Assembly (NCBI GenBank): GCA_965246795.1
Contig: CBDFFN010000005.1
Span: forward strand, 62,001 to 126,000
From: JAJXWB01 sp965246795
GTDB lineage: Bacteria > Pseudomonadota > Alphaproteobacteria > Rhizobiales > Beijerinckiaceae
Direction: 5' to 3'
Length of the DNA stretch: 64,000 nt
The translations under genes and the position numbers were made by a program. Position 1 is the first letter of the stretch. Every line of letters starts with the position of its first letter. Below the pieces are notes generated by a model, which worked only from the letters and a program-made list of their open reading frames with translations, was not told the DNA's origin and searched no databases. Of this stretch, positions 50,539-60,507 are shown one piece after another.

Positions 50539-51615
50539 CTAGTACGGAAACGGCCAGACCCGAAGTTTCTGCTTCCCGATCTGCCAGAGACGGGCGAGCC
50601 CATGCGGTTCGACGATCAGGAAAAACAAGATCATCGCGCCGGTGACGACATAAGTCAGATGTTCGACCGTCGCCGAGCCGATCGTCAAGCCAAACATTTT
50701 CGGAGCGGCGCTCACGACGATAGGCAGCACATGGATCAGAGCGGCGCCCAGAAACGAGCCGACGAGACTGCCAAGGCCACCGATGATGACCATGAACAGG
50801 AGCAGGAACGACAGGTTGATGTTGAAGGCCTCTGCCTCGGCGGCGCCGAACCAGCAGAAGACGATCAGTGCGCCGGCAACGCCGGCATAGAATGACGATA
50901 CTGCGAAAGCGAGCAGCTTCGTTCGCAGGAGCCGGATGCCCATGAGCTGCGCTGCGATATCCATGTCGCGCACCGCCATCCATGCGCGGCCGATGCGGCC
51001 ATGCACGAGGTTCGACGCGATCCACGTCAGGAAGACGACGAAACCAAGTACGACGAGATAACGCACCTGCGGAGTCGCCTGCGCGCCGGTGACGGCAACG
51101 CCGAAGACGCGATGCACCGGCACTTCAATCGCCCCGGAGGGGTTGTCGTTGTAGAGCCAGGGAATGCGAACGAAACACCATTGCAGAAAGAACTGCGCGG
51201 CGAGCGTCGCGACGGCGAGATAGAAGCCCTTGATGCGCAGGCTCGGCAGGCCGAAAAGCACGCCAATGGCGCAGGACGCAAAGCCCGAGACGAGAATCCA
51301 GACGAGGATGTTCACGCCAGGAAAGAGCGTCGAGAGCTTGTAGCAGGCGTAAGCGCCGGTCCCCATAAAGGCAGCGGTGCCGAGCGAGATGAGGCCCGTG
51401 TAGCCGGTGAGGATGTTCAGGCCGATCGCTGCGAGCGCATAGACAAGAAACGGGATCAGCACCGATGCGATGAGAAAATTACTTCCCACAAGCGGTATGA
51501 CGATCACGGCAACGAACAGGATTATGGCAAGGCCGATTCGATCCTGGCGGATCGGAAAGACCGCCTGATCCGCGGCATAGGTCGTCTTGTATTGGCCGAC
51601 TTCACGATAGAGCAT
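50539..51615 (-). CDS. livM: HAAT-type ABC permease LivM
   Basis: Inner-membrane permease of 358 residues with about nine or ten hydrophobic segments. The family loop ALAAIGLNILTGYTGLISLGTAAFMGTGAY and the ATPase-contact region RIGRAWMAVRDMDIAAQLMGIRLLRTKLLAF are clear. FLLLFMVIIGGLGSLVGSFLGAALI is the typical late membrane block. It starts 1 nt downstream of the livH stop. Confidence 0.93.
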   Translation of the reverse strand: MLYREVGQYKTTYAADQAVFPIRQDRIGLAIILFVAVIVIPLVGSNFLIASVLIPFLVYALAAIGLNILTGYTGLISLGTAAFMGTGAYACYKLSTLFPGVNILVWILVSGFASCAIGVLFGLPSLRIKGFYLAVATLAAQFFLQWCFVRIPWLYNDNPSGAIEVPVHRVFGVAVTGAQATPQVRYLVVLGFVVFLTWIASNLVHGRIGRAWMAVRDMDIAAQLMGIRLLRTKLLAFAVSSFYAGVAGALIVFCWFGAAEAEAFNINLSFLLLFMVIIGGLGSLVGSFLGAALIHVLPIVVSAAPKMFGLTIGSATVEHLTYVVTGAMILFFLIVEPHGLARLWQIGKQKLRVWPFPY

Positions 51616-51616
51616 G

Positions 51617-52573
51617 TCAGATGCGCTCGATAATTTTTTCGCCGAAGAGGCCCTGCGGGCGCACCATCAGTACAGCGAGCGCGATGGCATAAGCGAGCCA
51701 GCTCTCGATTCCGCCACCGACCAGCGGCCCCCAATAGAACTCGCCCAGCTTCTCGCCGACACCGATGATGAGCCCGCCGACGATGGCGCCCGGTACGGAC
51801 GTGAAGCCGCCGAGGATCAGAACCGGCAGCGCCTTCAGCGCCACGACCTGCAGTGCGAAAGAGACGTTCGAGCGTGCACCCCACATGATGCCGGTGGCCA
51901 GCGCCACGATGCCGGCCGTGAACCACACGACGACCCAGATCTGGTTGAGCGAGATGCCGACCGACAGCGCGGCCTGATGGTCGTCGGCGACGGCACGGAG
52001 CGCGCGCCCGATGCGGGTGCGCTGGAAGAAGACGGCAAGCACCGCGACCATGATGGATGCGATGATCGCTGCGGCGATGTCGATCTTCTGTAGCGAAACC
52101 ACGCCGCCGAGCATTTTGATGTCGACCGAGCCGCTCGGCAGGCCGAGTGCCGCGACCGGCATCTCCTTGGGCTCGCCGCCGAACACGAGTTCGCCGAAGC
52201 CGATGAGCAGATAGGTCAGTCCGAACGTCGCCATGAACAGCATGATGTCGGGCTGGTTGACGAGCGGGCGGAGAATGATCCGCTCTACGCCGAGCGCGAG
52301 CAGATACATGACGCCGAGCGCCAGCACGAGCGCGAGCCATGCCGGCACGCCTTTTTCGTGCAGTCCGACCAGCGTGAGGGCGGCAAAGACCATCATGATG
52401 CCCTGCGCGAAATTGAACACGCCGGAGGCCTTGAAGATCAGCACGAAGCCGAGCGCGATCAGCGCGTAGAGCACGCCGCCGACAAGCCCTTCCCACAGAG
52501 CCTGCACGAACAGGTCGGGCGATGCGCCCATCTGCATGAAGGGGTCGATGAAGATGTTGTAGAGGAGGGTCAT
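51617..52573 (-). CDS. livH: HAAT-type ABC permease LivH
   Basis: Inner-membrane permease of 318 residues with about eight hydrophobic segments. GLVGGVLYALIALGFVLIFKASGVFNFAQGIMMVF and TRIGRALRAVADDHQAALSVGISLN (ATPase contact) are family motifs, as is LKALPVLILGGFTSVPGAIVGGLIIG. The ATG at 52573 shares one base with the livG stop (TGATG). Confidence 0.93.
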   Translation of the reverse strand: MTLLYNIFIDPFMQMGASPDLFVQALWEGLVGGVLYALIALGFVLIFKASGVFNFAQGIMMVFAALTLVGLHEKGVPAWLALVLALGVMYLLALGVERIILRPLVNQPDIMLFMATFGLTYLLIGFGELVFGGEPKEMPVAALGLPSGSVDIKMLGGVVSLQKIDIAAAIIASIMVAVLAVFFQRTRIGRALRAVADDHQAALSVGISLNQIWVVVWFTAGIVALATGIMWGARSNVSFALQVVALKALPVLILGGFTSVPGAIVGGLIIGVGEKLGEFYWGPLVGGGIESWLAYAIALAVLMVRPQGLFGEKIIERI

Positions 52574-53367
52574 CAATGCGCGACCCCGAGATAGGCGTCG
52601 ATCACGCGCTGATCGGCCTTCACGGCATCCGGTACGCCGTCGGCGATCTTGTGCCCGTATTCCAGCACGACGATGCGGTCGGACAGGTCCATCACGACGC
52701 CGATATCATGCTCGATCAGCGCGATCGTCGTGCCGTATTGCTGGTTCACGTCGATGATGAAGCGGCTCATGTCGCGCTTTTCTTCGAGATTCATGCCGGC
52801 CATCGGCTCGTCGAGCAGCAATAACTTCGGCTGCATCGCGAGCGCGCGGCCGAGTTCGACGCGCTTCTGCAAACCGTAGGGCAGGGTCCCGACCGGCGCC
52901 TTGCGGATATGTTCGATTTCGAGAAAATCGATGATCTCCTCGCAAAATTTGCGGTGTTCAATCTCTTCAGTCAGTGCCGGGCCATGCCGCCACAACTGCC
53001 AGAAGAAGTTGCGGTGCATCTTCAGCGTTCGCCCGGCAAGAATGTTGTCGAGCGTTGTCATGCCCTTGAACAAAGCGACATTCTGGAATGTGCGCGCAAT
53101 GCCTTGCGCCGCAGCCTCGTGCGGACGCATGCGCTTGCGCGTCTTGCCGCCGAAGGTGATGCGGCCCTTGTTCGGCGTGTAAAAGCCGTTGATGACGTTC
53201 AACATCGACGTCTTGCCGGCGCCGTTCGGTCCGATGATGGCGCGAATCTCGCCCTGCCGCACGTCGAACGAAACGTCGGTGATTGCCTTTACGCCGCCGA
53301 AGGCGAGCGACACGCCTTCGACTGTCAAAAGAGTCTCGCTGCTTTTTAACTCCACCGCTTCACTCAT
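52573..53367 (-). CDS. livG: Branched-chain amino acid-type ABC transporter ATPase LivG
   Basis: Cytoplasmic ATPase subunit of 264 residues. Walker A AIIGPNGAGKTSMLNVI, GIARTFQNVALFKGMTTLDNIL, a short signature GLQKRVELGRALA, and Walker B LLLLDEPMAGMN are seen, with IVVLEYGHKIADG near the C-terminus. The region before the signature reads GTLPYGLQ rather than LSGGQ, which is usual for LivG. It overlaps the acyl-CoA synthetase gene upstream by 4 nt. Confidence 0.94.
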   Translation of the reverse strand: MSEAVELKSSETLLTVEGVSLAFGGVKAITDVSFDVRQGEIRAIIGPNGAGKTSMLNVINGFYTPNKGRITFGGKTRKRMRPHEAAAQGIARTFQNVALFKGMTTLDNILAGRTLKMHRNFFWQLWRHGPALTEEIEHRKFCEEIIDFLEIEHIRKAPVGTLPYGLQKRVELGRALAMQPKLLLLDEPMAGMNLEEKRDMSRFIIDVNQQYGTTIALIEHDIGVVMDLSDRIVVLEYGHKIADGVPDAVKADQRVIDAYLGVAH

Positions 53368-55352
53368 GCCGCGCGATCGCGCGCCGGGGCGGTGGTAGTC
53401 GCCGGCGCTCCATCCATGTCGGCGATGAGAATACGCGCCGACAGCACACCCTTGCGCCCGTCTTCGAACACGACGTCAGTCGCGACATCGACGGTCTGCG
53501 CGCCGTCGTAGAAACCGGCGATAAGCGGCGCATAGCGCTCGGCGATGAAGCCGCGCCGCACTTTTTGCGTGCGCGTCAGCTCGCCATCGTCGGCGTCGAG
53601 TTCCTTATGCAAGACAAGGAAGCGCTTGATCTGCGCACCTGCCATTTTCGGCTCGCGCGCGAGAGAGCGGTTCGTCTCTTCCACATGCGTGCGAAGAATT
53701 TCATAGACGCGGGGGTGCGCGGCAAGCTCCTGATACGACGCGTAAGAAACACCGTTACGCTCTGCCCAATTGCCGACCGCGGCAAGGTCGATGTTCAGCA
53801 TCACGGTGACAGCGTCGCGGCCGTCGCCGAACGCTACCGCCTCTTTAATATTCGGGAAAAACTTCAGTTTGTTTTCGATGAACTTCGGCGCGAACAGCGT
53901 GCCGTCCACCAGCTTGCCAACATCCTTCGCGCGATCGAGAATGCGCAGCTGGCCGTCGCTTTCGAAGAAGCCGGCGTCGCCCGTGCGGACGTAGCCATCC
54001 GGCGTCATCGCATCGGCCGTCTTCTCAGGTTCGTTGTGATAGCGCAGGAACTGGCCGGGTGAACGAAACAAAACTTCGCCGTCATCCGCGATACGGATGT
54101 CGACATTCGGCGCCGCCGGGCCGACCGTGTCGGAGCGCACGCCGCCATCGGCCTGCGCCGTCACGTAGAGGTAGGCTTCGGTCTGGCCGTAGAGCTGCTT
54201 CACGTTGAGACCGATGGATCGGTAGAACGCAAAGAGTTCGGCGCCCACCGCCTCGCCCGCCGTGTAAGCAATCCTCACGCGTGAAAAACCGAGAACGTTC
54301 TTCAGCGGTCCGTAGATGAGCCATTCGCCGAACGCATATTTCGCACGCGCAAGCAGCGGGACACTCTTTCCGTCGAGAATGGCCTCGCCGAACTTCTGCG
54401 CATGCGCGAGGAAATATTTGTACATCGCGCGCTTGAGGCGGCTCGCATCTTCCATTCGGATCGTCACACGCGTCAGCATCGCTTCCAGCACGCGCGGCGG
54501 CGCGAAATAGAACGTCGGGCCGATCTCGCGCAGATCGTTCTCGACCGTTTCCGAACTTTCCGGGCAGGCCATGCAGCCACCTGACACGAGGCCCTGCGCA
54601 TAGTTGAGATAATTGTCGCCGACCCAGGCGAGCGGCAAATAGGCGAGCTGCTCATCGCGATCCGTCAGGCGATCGAAGGCAACCGTGTCGCGCGCCGCGC
54701 CGACACAGCGTCCGGCACTGAAAACGACGCCTTTGGATCGGCCGGTGGTGCCGGACGTGTAGAGCATCGCGCAGACGTCGTCGGCATTTCCCTGGTCGAC
54801 CAGCGCATCAAGCGCACGCGCCGTTTCCGGCTCTGCCGCAAGAATGGCCTGCGCCTCGTCGAGCGCGCTTTCCAGCGACTGCAGATGCGTGTGGTCGTAA
54901 TCGCGCAGGCCGCGTTGCTCGTCGTAGAGAATATCGGTGAGGTCGGGCAGCTGCGTGCGGATGGCGAGCAGCTTGTCGACCTGCTCCTGGTCCTGCACGA
55001 CGGCGATGTGAACGCCGGCGTCGGCCAGTACATGCGCCATCTCGTCCGCAACGGCATCGGCATAAACCGGCACGGGAATGGCGCGTAGCCATTGCGCCGC
55101 GGTCATCGCCCAATAGAGCGCAGGCCGGTTGGCGCCGACGATCGCGACCTTGTTGCCCTGGCCGATGCCGCGCCGCTGCAGCGCCAGAGCCAGCGCGCGG
55201 ACTTCCGCATGGCACGCGTCCCACGTCCATGTACGCCAAACGCCACGGTCCTTGAGCCGCATCGCCGGGCGCGATCCGCGCACCTTCGCGTTGTGTCTCA
55301 AAACTTTCGGGAACGTATCGTCGCGCCGTTGATCGGCAGCGTTTTCAGCCAA
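53364..55352 (-). CDS. Long-chain acyl-CoA synthetase-like AMP-binding enzyme
   Basis: Adenylate-forming ligase of 662 residues (long form, FadD15/ACSL type) that activates a carboxylic acid to its CoA ester at the membrane. The P-loop AMLYTSGTTGRSKGVVF, the AMP segment KQLYGQTEAYLYV, VRTGDAGFFESDG and DRAKDVGKLVDGTLFAP are in order. The start is a TTG at 55352, supported by a strong GGAGGAAA 5-12 nt before it. It is the first gene of the unit with livGHMK, suggesting that the imported compound is a fatty or aryl acid. Confidence 0.9.
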   Translation of the reverse strand: MAENAADQRRDDTFPKVLRHNAKVRGSRPAMRLKDRGVWRTWTWDACHAEVRALALALQRRGIGQGNKVAIVGANRPALYWAMTAAQWLRAIPVPVYADAVADEMAHVLADAGVHIAVVQDQEQVDKLLAIRTQLPDLTDILYDEQRGLRDYDHTHLQSLESALDEAQAILAAEPETARALDALVDQGNADDVCAMLYTSGTTGRSKGVVFSAGRCVGAARDTVAFDRLTDRDEQLAYLPLAWVGDNYLNYAQGLVSGGCMACPESSETVENDLREIGPTFYFAPPRVLEAMLTRVTIRMEDASRLKRAMYKYFLAHAQKFGEAILDGKSVPLLARAKYAFGEWLIYGPLKNVLGFSRVRIAYTAGEAVGAELFAFYRSIGLNVKQLYGQTEAYLYVTAQADGGVRSDTVGPAAPNVDIRIADDGEVLFRSPGQFLRYHNEPEKTADAMTPDGYVRTGDAGFFESDGQLRILDRAKDVGKLVDGTLFAPKFIENKLKFFPNIKEAVAFGDGRDAVTVMLNIDLAAVGNWAERNGVSYASYQELAAHPRVYEILRTHVEETNRSLAREPKMAGAQIKRFLVLHKELDADDGELTRTQKVRRGFIAERYAPLIAGFYDGAQTVDVATDVVFEDGRKGVLSARILIADMDGAPATTTAPARDRAA

Positions 55353-55412
55353 GTAATTTCCTCCGGCGGCGGACCTTATAGCAGCCGTTTGCCGGGCCGC
55401 ATCCGACTTTCG

Positions 55413-55925
55413 TCAGACAGATCGGGGAGTTGTGCCGCGCGGGCGTCGTCGAAAGGGGAGCGCGAGCAGATGCCAAAGCCCGTAGCCGGCCAAAAGCCCG
55501 GCGCCGGCACTGATGAAACCTTCGCTTGTGACGGGAACCGCAGGCTCGAAACGGGTCCAGGCGCCGCGCGCAATTCCCGGATCGAAGTCGCGGGCGAGGA
55601 GGCCAAGCCGAGCGAAGGGGCCGGCGCGGGCAAAAGCCGCGTCCTGATCGGCAAGGCGGTCGCGGCGAATGACATTGTCCTGCATCGCTTCGCCCTGCCT
55701 CTGCACGAGCGTGTCGCCGTTGACCTTGAGCCGCGCGATCGCCGCGTTGCGGTCGAGCCCGGATTCCGTCGACTGGGCGTCGAAATTCGTGATGACGCGG
55801 CCGAGTTCGTCGAGCGCACCGCCAAGCCGCTGGCGGTACTGCTGCGCGTATTCCGGAAGCTGCGACGCCATCGTGCCCGCAAAAAGGGCAAAGGCGAGAG
55901 CGAGACGGCGGACGAGAAAGAGCAT
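55413..55925 (-). CDS. DUF2937 family membrane protein
   Basis: A 170-residue protein with a hydrophobic N-terminal segment (FLVRRLALAFALFAGTMAS) and a second near the C-terminus (ISAGAGLLAGYGLWHLLALPF), with a hydrophilic helical part of about 110 residues between them that begins LPEYAQQYRQRLGGALDEL. That opening is the DUF2937 hallmark. Function unknown; probably the middle part lies in the periplasm. Upstream is the FAD-linked oxidase (47-nt gap). Confidence 0.8.
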   Translation of the reverse strand: MLFLVRRLALAFALFAGTMASQLPEYAQQYRQRLGGALDELGRVITNFDAQSTESGLDRNAAIARLKVNGDTLVQRQGEAMQDNVIRRDRLADQDAAFARAGPFARLGLLARDFDPGIARGAWTRFEPAVPVTSEGFISAGAGLLAGYGLWHLLALPFRRRPRGTTPRSV

Positions 55926-55972
55926 GAGCGGCTAACGCGGATACGAGTTCGGAGTTTGCGCCGCCCCTGCTT

Positions 55973-57397
55973 TTAACCCGCCAGCATCTTGCCAGGGTTC
56001 ATGATGTTGCCGGGATCGAGGGCGGCCTTGATGCGCGCCATCACGTCGAGCGTGTCGGCCGAATGCTCCTCATGCATGTATTTGATCTTCGCCTGCCCGA
56101 TGCCGTGCTCGCCGCTGCAGGTGCCACCCATCGCCAGGCCGCGCCGCACGAGACGTTCGGTGAAATCCTTCACGCGCTGCACCTCGTCGGGGTCGCGCAT
56201 GTCGAGCAGCGGCCCGCAATGGAAATTGCCGTCGCCCACGTGGCCGACGATCGGCGCGACGATGCCGTGCTCGGCCGCATCGGCCTGCGTCTCCGTCACG
56301 CAATCCGCGAGTTTTGAGATCGGCACACAGATGTCGGTCGAGAAGCCGGTCTGTTCGGGATAGGTTTTCAACGTCTGGTGCGCCCAGTAGACGTCATGGC
56401 GGGCCTGCCAGAGCCGTGTGCGTTCTTCCGGCGTCGCCGCCCAGTGGAACGGACCCGCACCATTGGCTTCCGCCAGTTCCTTGAACCGCTCGACTTGTTC
56501 GGCGACGCCTGTCGGCGTGCCGTGGAATTCGAGAAACAGCATTGGCGCTTCGGTGAGGCCAAGCTTCGAGTAATTATTGAAAGACCGAACCGTCAGCTCG
56601 TCGCAAAGCTCGATGCGCGCGATCGGTATGCCGGTTTGGATCGTCTCGATCACCGTGTCGCAGGCGACCTTCACGCTCGGAAATTGACAGGTCGCGGCGG
56701 ATATGGCCTCCGGGATGCCGTAGAGCTTCAGCGTGATTTCGGTGACGATGCCGAGCGTGCCTTCGCTGCCGACGAAGAGCCGTGTGAGATCATAGCCGGC
56801 CGACGATTTCTTCGCACGCCGCGCGGTCTTTATGACGCGTCCGTCCGCCAGCACGACGGTCAACGCCATCACGTTGTCTTTCATCGTGCCGTAGCGCACC
56901 GCATTGGTGCCGGATGCGCGCGTCGCCGTCATGCCGCCGATCGAAGCGTCCGCGCCGGGATCGATCGGGAAGAACAGGCCGGTGTCGCGTAAAAGCTCGT
57001 TGAGCTTCTTGCGCGTGATGCCGGGCTGCACGATGCAGTCGAGGTCCTCGGCATGCACTTCGAGCAGCTCGTTCATCTGGGTGAGATCGACGCAGACGCC
57101 GCCATACGGCGCGTTGACATGACCTTCGAGCGACGTGCCCGTCCCGTAGGCGATGACGGGCATGTCGTGTTTCGCGCAGAGTTTGACGATATCCGCGACT
57201 TCTTCCGTCGAATGCGGATAGACGACCGCGTCTGGCGGCTGGTTCGGCGTCCACGTCAGCGTGTGGCCATGCTGTTCGCGGACAGCCTGCGATGTCACGA
57301 GCCGGTTGCCGAGCATTGCGGCCAGCGCCTGCGTGACGGCTTCGATCGTCTCGGGTGATGGCTTTCTCGCCATGCGGATCGGCGTCATGTCGTTCAT
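55973..57397 (-). CDS. FAD-linked oxidase (D-lactate dehydrogenase/GlcD-like)
   Basis: Flavoprotein of the VAO/PCMH family that oxidises a 2-hydroxy acid such as D-lactate or glycolate and passes electrons to the respiratory chain. The ATG at 57397 follows GGGAGGAC and gives 474 residues. The FAD-binding half has VIAYGTGTSLEGHVNAPYGGVCVDL, DPGADASIGGMTATRASGTNAVRYG and LFVGSEGTLGIVTEITLKL. The C-terminal half carries GHVGDGNFHCG and GGTCSGEHGIGQAK. It lacks the companion glcE/glcF genes nearby, which favours a D-lactate dehydrogenase-type role. Confidence 0.92.
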   Translation of the reverse strand: MNDMTPIRMARKPSPETIEAVTQALAAMLGNRLVTSQAVREQHGHTLTWTPNQPPDAVVYPHSTEEVADIVKLCAKHDMPVIAYGTGTSLEGHVNAPYGGVCVDLTQMNELLEVHAEDLDCIVQPGITRKKLNELLRDTGLFFPIDPGADASIGGMTATRASGTNAVRYGTMKDNVMALTVVLADGRVIKTARRAKKSSAGYDLTRLFVGSEGTLGIVTEITLKLYGIPEAISAATCQFPSVKVACDTVIETIQTGIPIARIELCDELTVRSFNNYSKLGLTEAPMLFLEFHGTPTGVAEQVERFKELAEANGAGPFHWAATPEERTRLWQARHDVYWAHQTLKTYPEQTGFSTDICVPISKLADCVTETQADAAEHGIVAPIVGHVGDGNFHCGPLLDMRDPDEVQRVKDFTERLVRRGLAMGGTCSGEHGIGQAKIKYMHEEHSADTLDVMARIKAALDPGNIMNPGKMLAG

Positions 57398-57454
57398 TTG
57401 CGTCCTCCCGGGACGGTGCTTTGGGCGCAAACTAATCGCATGCGCGTGGCGCGG

Positions 57455-57994
57455 CTATCCCTTGAATCCATCCGCATCCAGAAACGCCTGTTCCTCCGCC
57501 GTTGTCTCGCGGCCGAGGATGACGTTGCGATGCGGAAAGCGGCCGAACCGCTCGATGATTTCGCGATGGATCGTCGCCCACTTCAAACCATCCGCATCCT
57601 CATCGGCGGTGTAGAGCGCCTCGCCGCGCCGCTGATGCTCGATGTCTTCGGCATGGGTGAAGGGGATGTAGAAGAAGCCCCGCAGCGGCTCTTCGTGTTT
57701 CTTGTCGAAACCGAGCGCGATGCCGCGGCTTGCGACTTTTAGCGCCCGCGCGTCGGTCGCAAAGGCGCGCGGCGTATTGCGGAACATGTTGCGCGAGAAC
57801 TGGTCGAGCAGGATGAGCTGCGCGAGCGCCGTATGCTCGTCGTCCGGCCAGCCGAGATCGCCACGGGCGGCAGCCTCGTGGAAGGCGAGAAACCGCGTCC
57901 GGATGTCCTCGTCGAAGGCGGGATCGACCGTATACCAGCGCGCGCGGCCGGCCTGCACCCAGAAGGCGATGATCGTCTGTGCGGTCACGGTCAC
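57455..57994 (-). CDS. DUF924 family protein (TPR-like)
   Basis: A 179-residue cytoplasmic all-helical protein. FWVQAGRARWYTVDPAFDEDIRTRF at the start, ILLDQFSRNMFRNTPRAFATD, RGFFYIPFTHAEDIEHQ and RFGRFPHRNVILGRE are the DUF924 signatures. Function unknown; commonly found beside unrelated genes. It lies divergent from the helicase gene and 57 nt upstream of the FAD oxidase start. Confidence 0.88.
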   Translation of the reverse strand: MTVTAQTIIAFWVQAGRARWYTVDPAFDEDIRTRFLAFHEAAARGDLGWPDDEHTALAQLILLDQFSRNMFRNTPRAFATDARALKVASRGIALGFDKKHEEPLRGFFYIPFTHAEDIEHQRRGEALYTADEDADGLKWATIHREIIERFGRFPHRNVILGRETTAEEQAFLDADGFKG

Positions 57995-58099
57995 GGAACG
58001 TCCTTTTCGGGCGGCTTTCTAGCGCAGGCGCGCCGCCCGTGACAGACGCCCCCACGGACCCCAGATTGGCGGGGACGATTCGCCTCCTGGACCGGCCTT

Positions 58100-60484
58100 T
58101 TGCCTGCTGACGACTACGATCTTTCCCCCTCACCCTCGCCCGGCGGCATCGCTGCGCGTGCGCTGGCGGGGCTGCGCAGTGCAGACGCCCGCTACCTCGC
58201 GGCGCTGAATCCGGAGCAGCGCGCCGCCGTCGAGGCGGTCGATGGTCCGGTGCTCGTGCTGGCGGGTGCCGGCACCGGCAAGACGCGCGTGCTGACGACC
58301 CGCATCGCGCACACGATCGCCTTGGGCAAAGCGCGCGCGCATGAGATTCTGGCCGTCACTTTCACCAACAAGGCGTCGCGAGAGATGCGCGAGCGCATCG
58401 CGGCACTTGCCGGTCCGTCGGGCGAAGGCATGCCGTGGCTCGGCACGTTCCATTCGATCTCGACAAAGATTTTACGCCGCCATGCGGAGTTGGTGGGCCT
58501 GAAATCGTCCTTCACGATCCTCGACACCGACGACCAGATCAGGCTGCTGAAGCAACTCATCGCGGCCGAGAATATCGACGAGAAACGCTGGCCCGGCCGT
58601 ACGCTCGCCTGGGCGATCGACGGCTGGAAGAACCGCGGCCTTACGCCCGAACGCGTGCCGAAGGCGGAGGGCGAGGTGTTTGCCAACGGCAAGGGACTGA
58701 AACTCTATGCCGCCTATCAGGCGCGGCTAAAGACCTTGAACGCCGCCGACTTCGGCGATCTCATCCTCGAATGCCTGCGGCTGTTTCAGGAACATCCCGA
58801 CGTGCTCGCCGACTGGCAGCGGCGTTTTCGCTACATGCTCGTCGACGAATATCAGGACACCAACGTCGTCCAATATCTATGGCTGCGCATTCTTGCGCAG
58901 CGCACGGACGAACGGCCGCAACCGAACCTCTGCTGCGTCGGCGACGACGACCAGTCGATCTACGGCTGGCGCGGCGCGGAGGTCGATAACATCCTACGCT
59001 TCGACAAGGATTTTCCCGGCGCATTCGTCGTGCGGCTGGAGCGCAACTATCGCTCGACCGGCCACATCCTCGGCGCTGCCGCCAATCTCATCGCGAAAAA
59101 TCAGGACCGGCTCGGCAAGACGCTTTTCACCGATGGCGACCTCGGCGCAAAGCCGACAGTCACCGGCGTCTGGGATTCGCTGGAGGAAGCGCGCGCCGTC
59201 GGCGAGGACATCGAGCAATCGCAGCGCAAGGGGCACACGCTCGACGAAATCGCGATCCTCGTGCGCGCGTCCTATCAGATGCGCGAGTTCGAGGAGCGCT
59301 TTATCACGCTCGGTCTTCCGTATCGCGTGATTGGTGGTCCGCGCTTCTACGAACGCGCCGAAATCCGTGACGCGCTCGCCTATCTGCGCTGCGTCGCGCA
59401 GCCGGCCGACGATCTCGCCTTCGAGCGCATCGTCAACACGCCGCGCCGCGGTCTCGGCGATGCGACGATTTTGGAAATTCACAATCAGGCACGGGCGGCG
59501 CGAGTTCCGATGATCCCCGCGGCCCGCATGCTCGTCGAAACCGAAGAGTTGAAGCCGAAACCGCGCGGAACTTTGCGCACGCTGCTCGACGATTTCGATC
59601 GATGGGCGAAACTGATCGACACGAAGCCGCAAGGCGAACTTGCCGAGATGATTCTTGAGGAGTCCGGCTATGTCGCGATGTGGCAGCGCGATCGCACGGC
59701 GGAGGCCGCCGGTCGGCTCGAAAATCTCAAAGAGCTCATCCGCGCGATAGAGGAGTTTCCCGATCTTGGAAGCTTCCTCGAACACATCTCGTTGGTGATG
59801 GAGAAAGAAGAAGCTGCCGGCGAGGCGCGCGTTTCCATCATGACGTTGCACGGCGCGAAAGGCCTGGAATTCGAAACAGTCTTTTTGCCGGGCTGGGAGG
59901 AGGGGCTTTTTCCCTCGCAGCGCTCGATGGACGAGAACGGTCGCGCGGGTCTCGAGGAAGAACGCCGACTTGCCTATGTCGGCATCACGCGCGCGAAACG
60001 GCGCGCGAAAATCTACTTCGCGACCAACCGGCGCATCCACGGCCTGTGGCAATCAACGATCCCGTCGCGCTTTCTCGACGAACTGCCGTCCGAGCATGTC
60101 GAAGTGACAGAGGCGCCAAACGCCTCGCAGTATGGCGGCTATGCGCTCTCGCGCTTCGAGAACATGGACAATTTCAAATCTTCTTATTCGTCGCCGGGTT
60201 GGCAGCGCGCGCAACGCAACGCTGCCGCGACGGGCGGCGGCGCGCGTAATGGCTTTGGTGCAGGGCGCGCGGAAAATGAGACCGCGCGACGCGGGCCGAT
60301 GACGATCGAAGGCGAGCTTGTGGCGAAGTCGTCGGCGACGTCGGGTCTTTCGCGCGGCAACCGCGTCTTCCATCAAAAATTCGGGCCGGGCGCTGTGGCC
60401 GCTGTCGACGGCAACAAGATCACTGTCGACTTCGACAAGGCCGGCCGGAAGATGGTGTTGGAGAGCTTTTTGAAGGCGGGGTGA
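58100..60484 (+). CDS. uvrD: ATP-dependent DNA helicase UvrD/PcrA
   Basis: Superfamily 1A 3'-5' helicase for nucleotide-excision and mismatch repair. About 794 residues from a TTG at 58100. The true start is uncertain because no good ribosome site was found, and the family core begins near LNPEQRAAVE (residue 36). Motif Ia-region Walker A is AGAGTGKT at 55-62, motif II is VDEYQDTN, motif III is GDDDQSIYGWRGAE, and motif V/VI are TLHGAKGLEFETVF and LAYVGITRAKRR. The C-terminus ends with the Tudor-like module (VFHQKFGPGAVAAVDGNK), typical of PcrA/UvrD. Confidence 0.95.
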   Translation: MPADDYDLSPSPSPGGIAARALAGLRSADARYLAALNPEQRAAVEAVDGPVLVLAGAGTGKTRVLTTRIAHTIALGKARAHEILAVTFTNKASREMRERIAALAGPSGEGMPWLGTFHSISTKILRRHAELVGLKSSFTILDTDDQIRLLKQLIAAENIDEKRWPGRTLAWAIDGWKNRGLTPERVPKAEGEVFANGKGLKLYAAYQARLKTLNAADFGDLILECLRLFQEHPDVLADWQRRFRYMLVDEYQDTNVVQYLWLRILAQRTDERPQPNLCCVGDDDQSIYGWRGAEVDNILRFDKDFPGAFVVRLERNYRSTGHILGAAANLIAKNQDRLGKTLFTDGDLGAKPTVTGVWDSLEEARAVGEDIEQSQRKGHTLDEIAILVRASYQMREFEERFITLGLPYRVIGGPRFYERAEIRDALAYLRCVAQPADDLAFERIVNTPRRGLGDATILEIHNQARAARVPMIPAARMLVETEELKPKPRGTLRTLLDDFDRWAKLIDTKPQGELAEMILEESGYVAMWQRDRTAEAAGRLENLKELIRAIEEFPDLGSFLEHISLVMEKEEAAGEARVSIMTLHGAKGLEFETVFLPGWEEGLFPSQRSMDENGRAGLEEERRLAYVGITRAKRRAKIYFATNRRIHGLWQSTIPSRFLDELPSEHVEVTEAPNASQYGGYALSRFENMDNFKSSYSSPGWQRAQRNAAATGGGARNGFGAGRAENETARRGPMTIEGELVAKSSATSGLSRGNRVFHQKFGPGAVAAVDGNKITVDFDKAGRKMVLESFLKAG

Positions 60485-60507
60485 GGGCCAATGCTTGCGT
60501 CCTTCGC

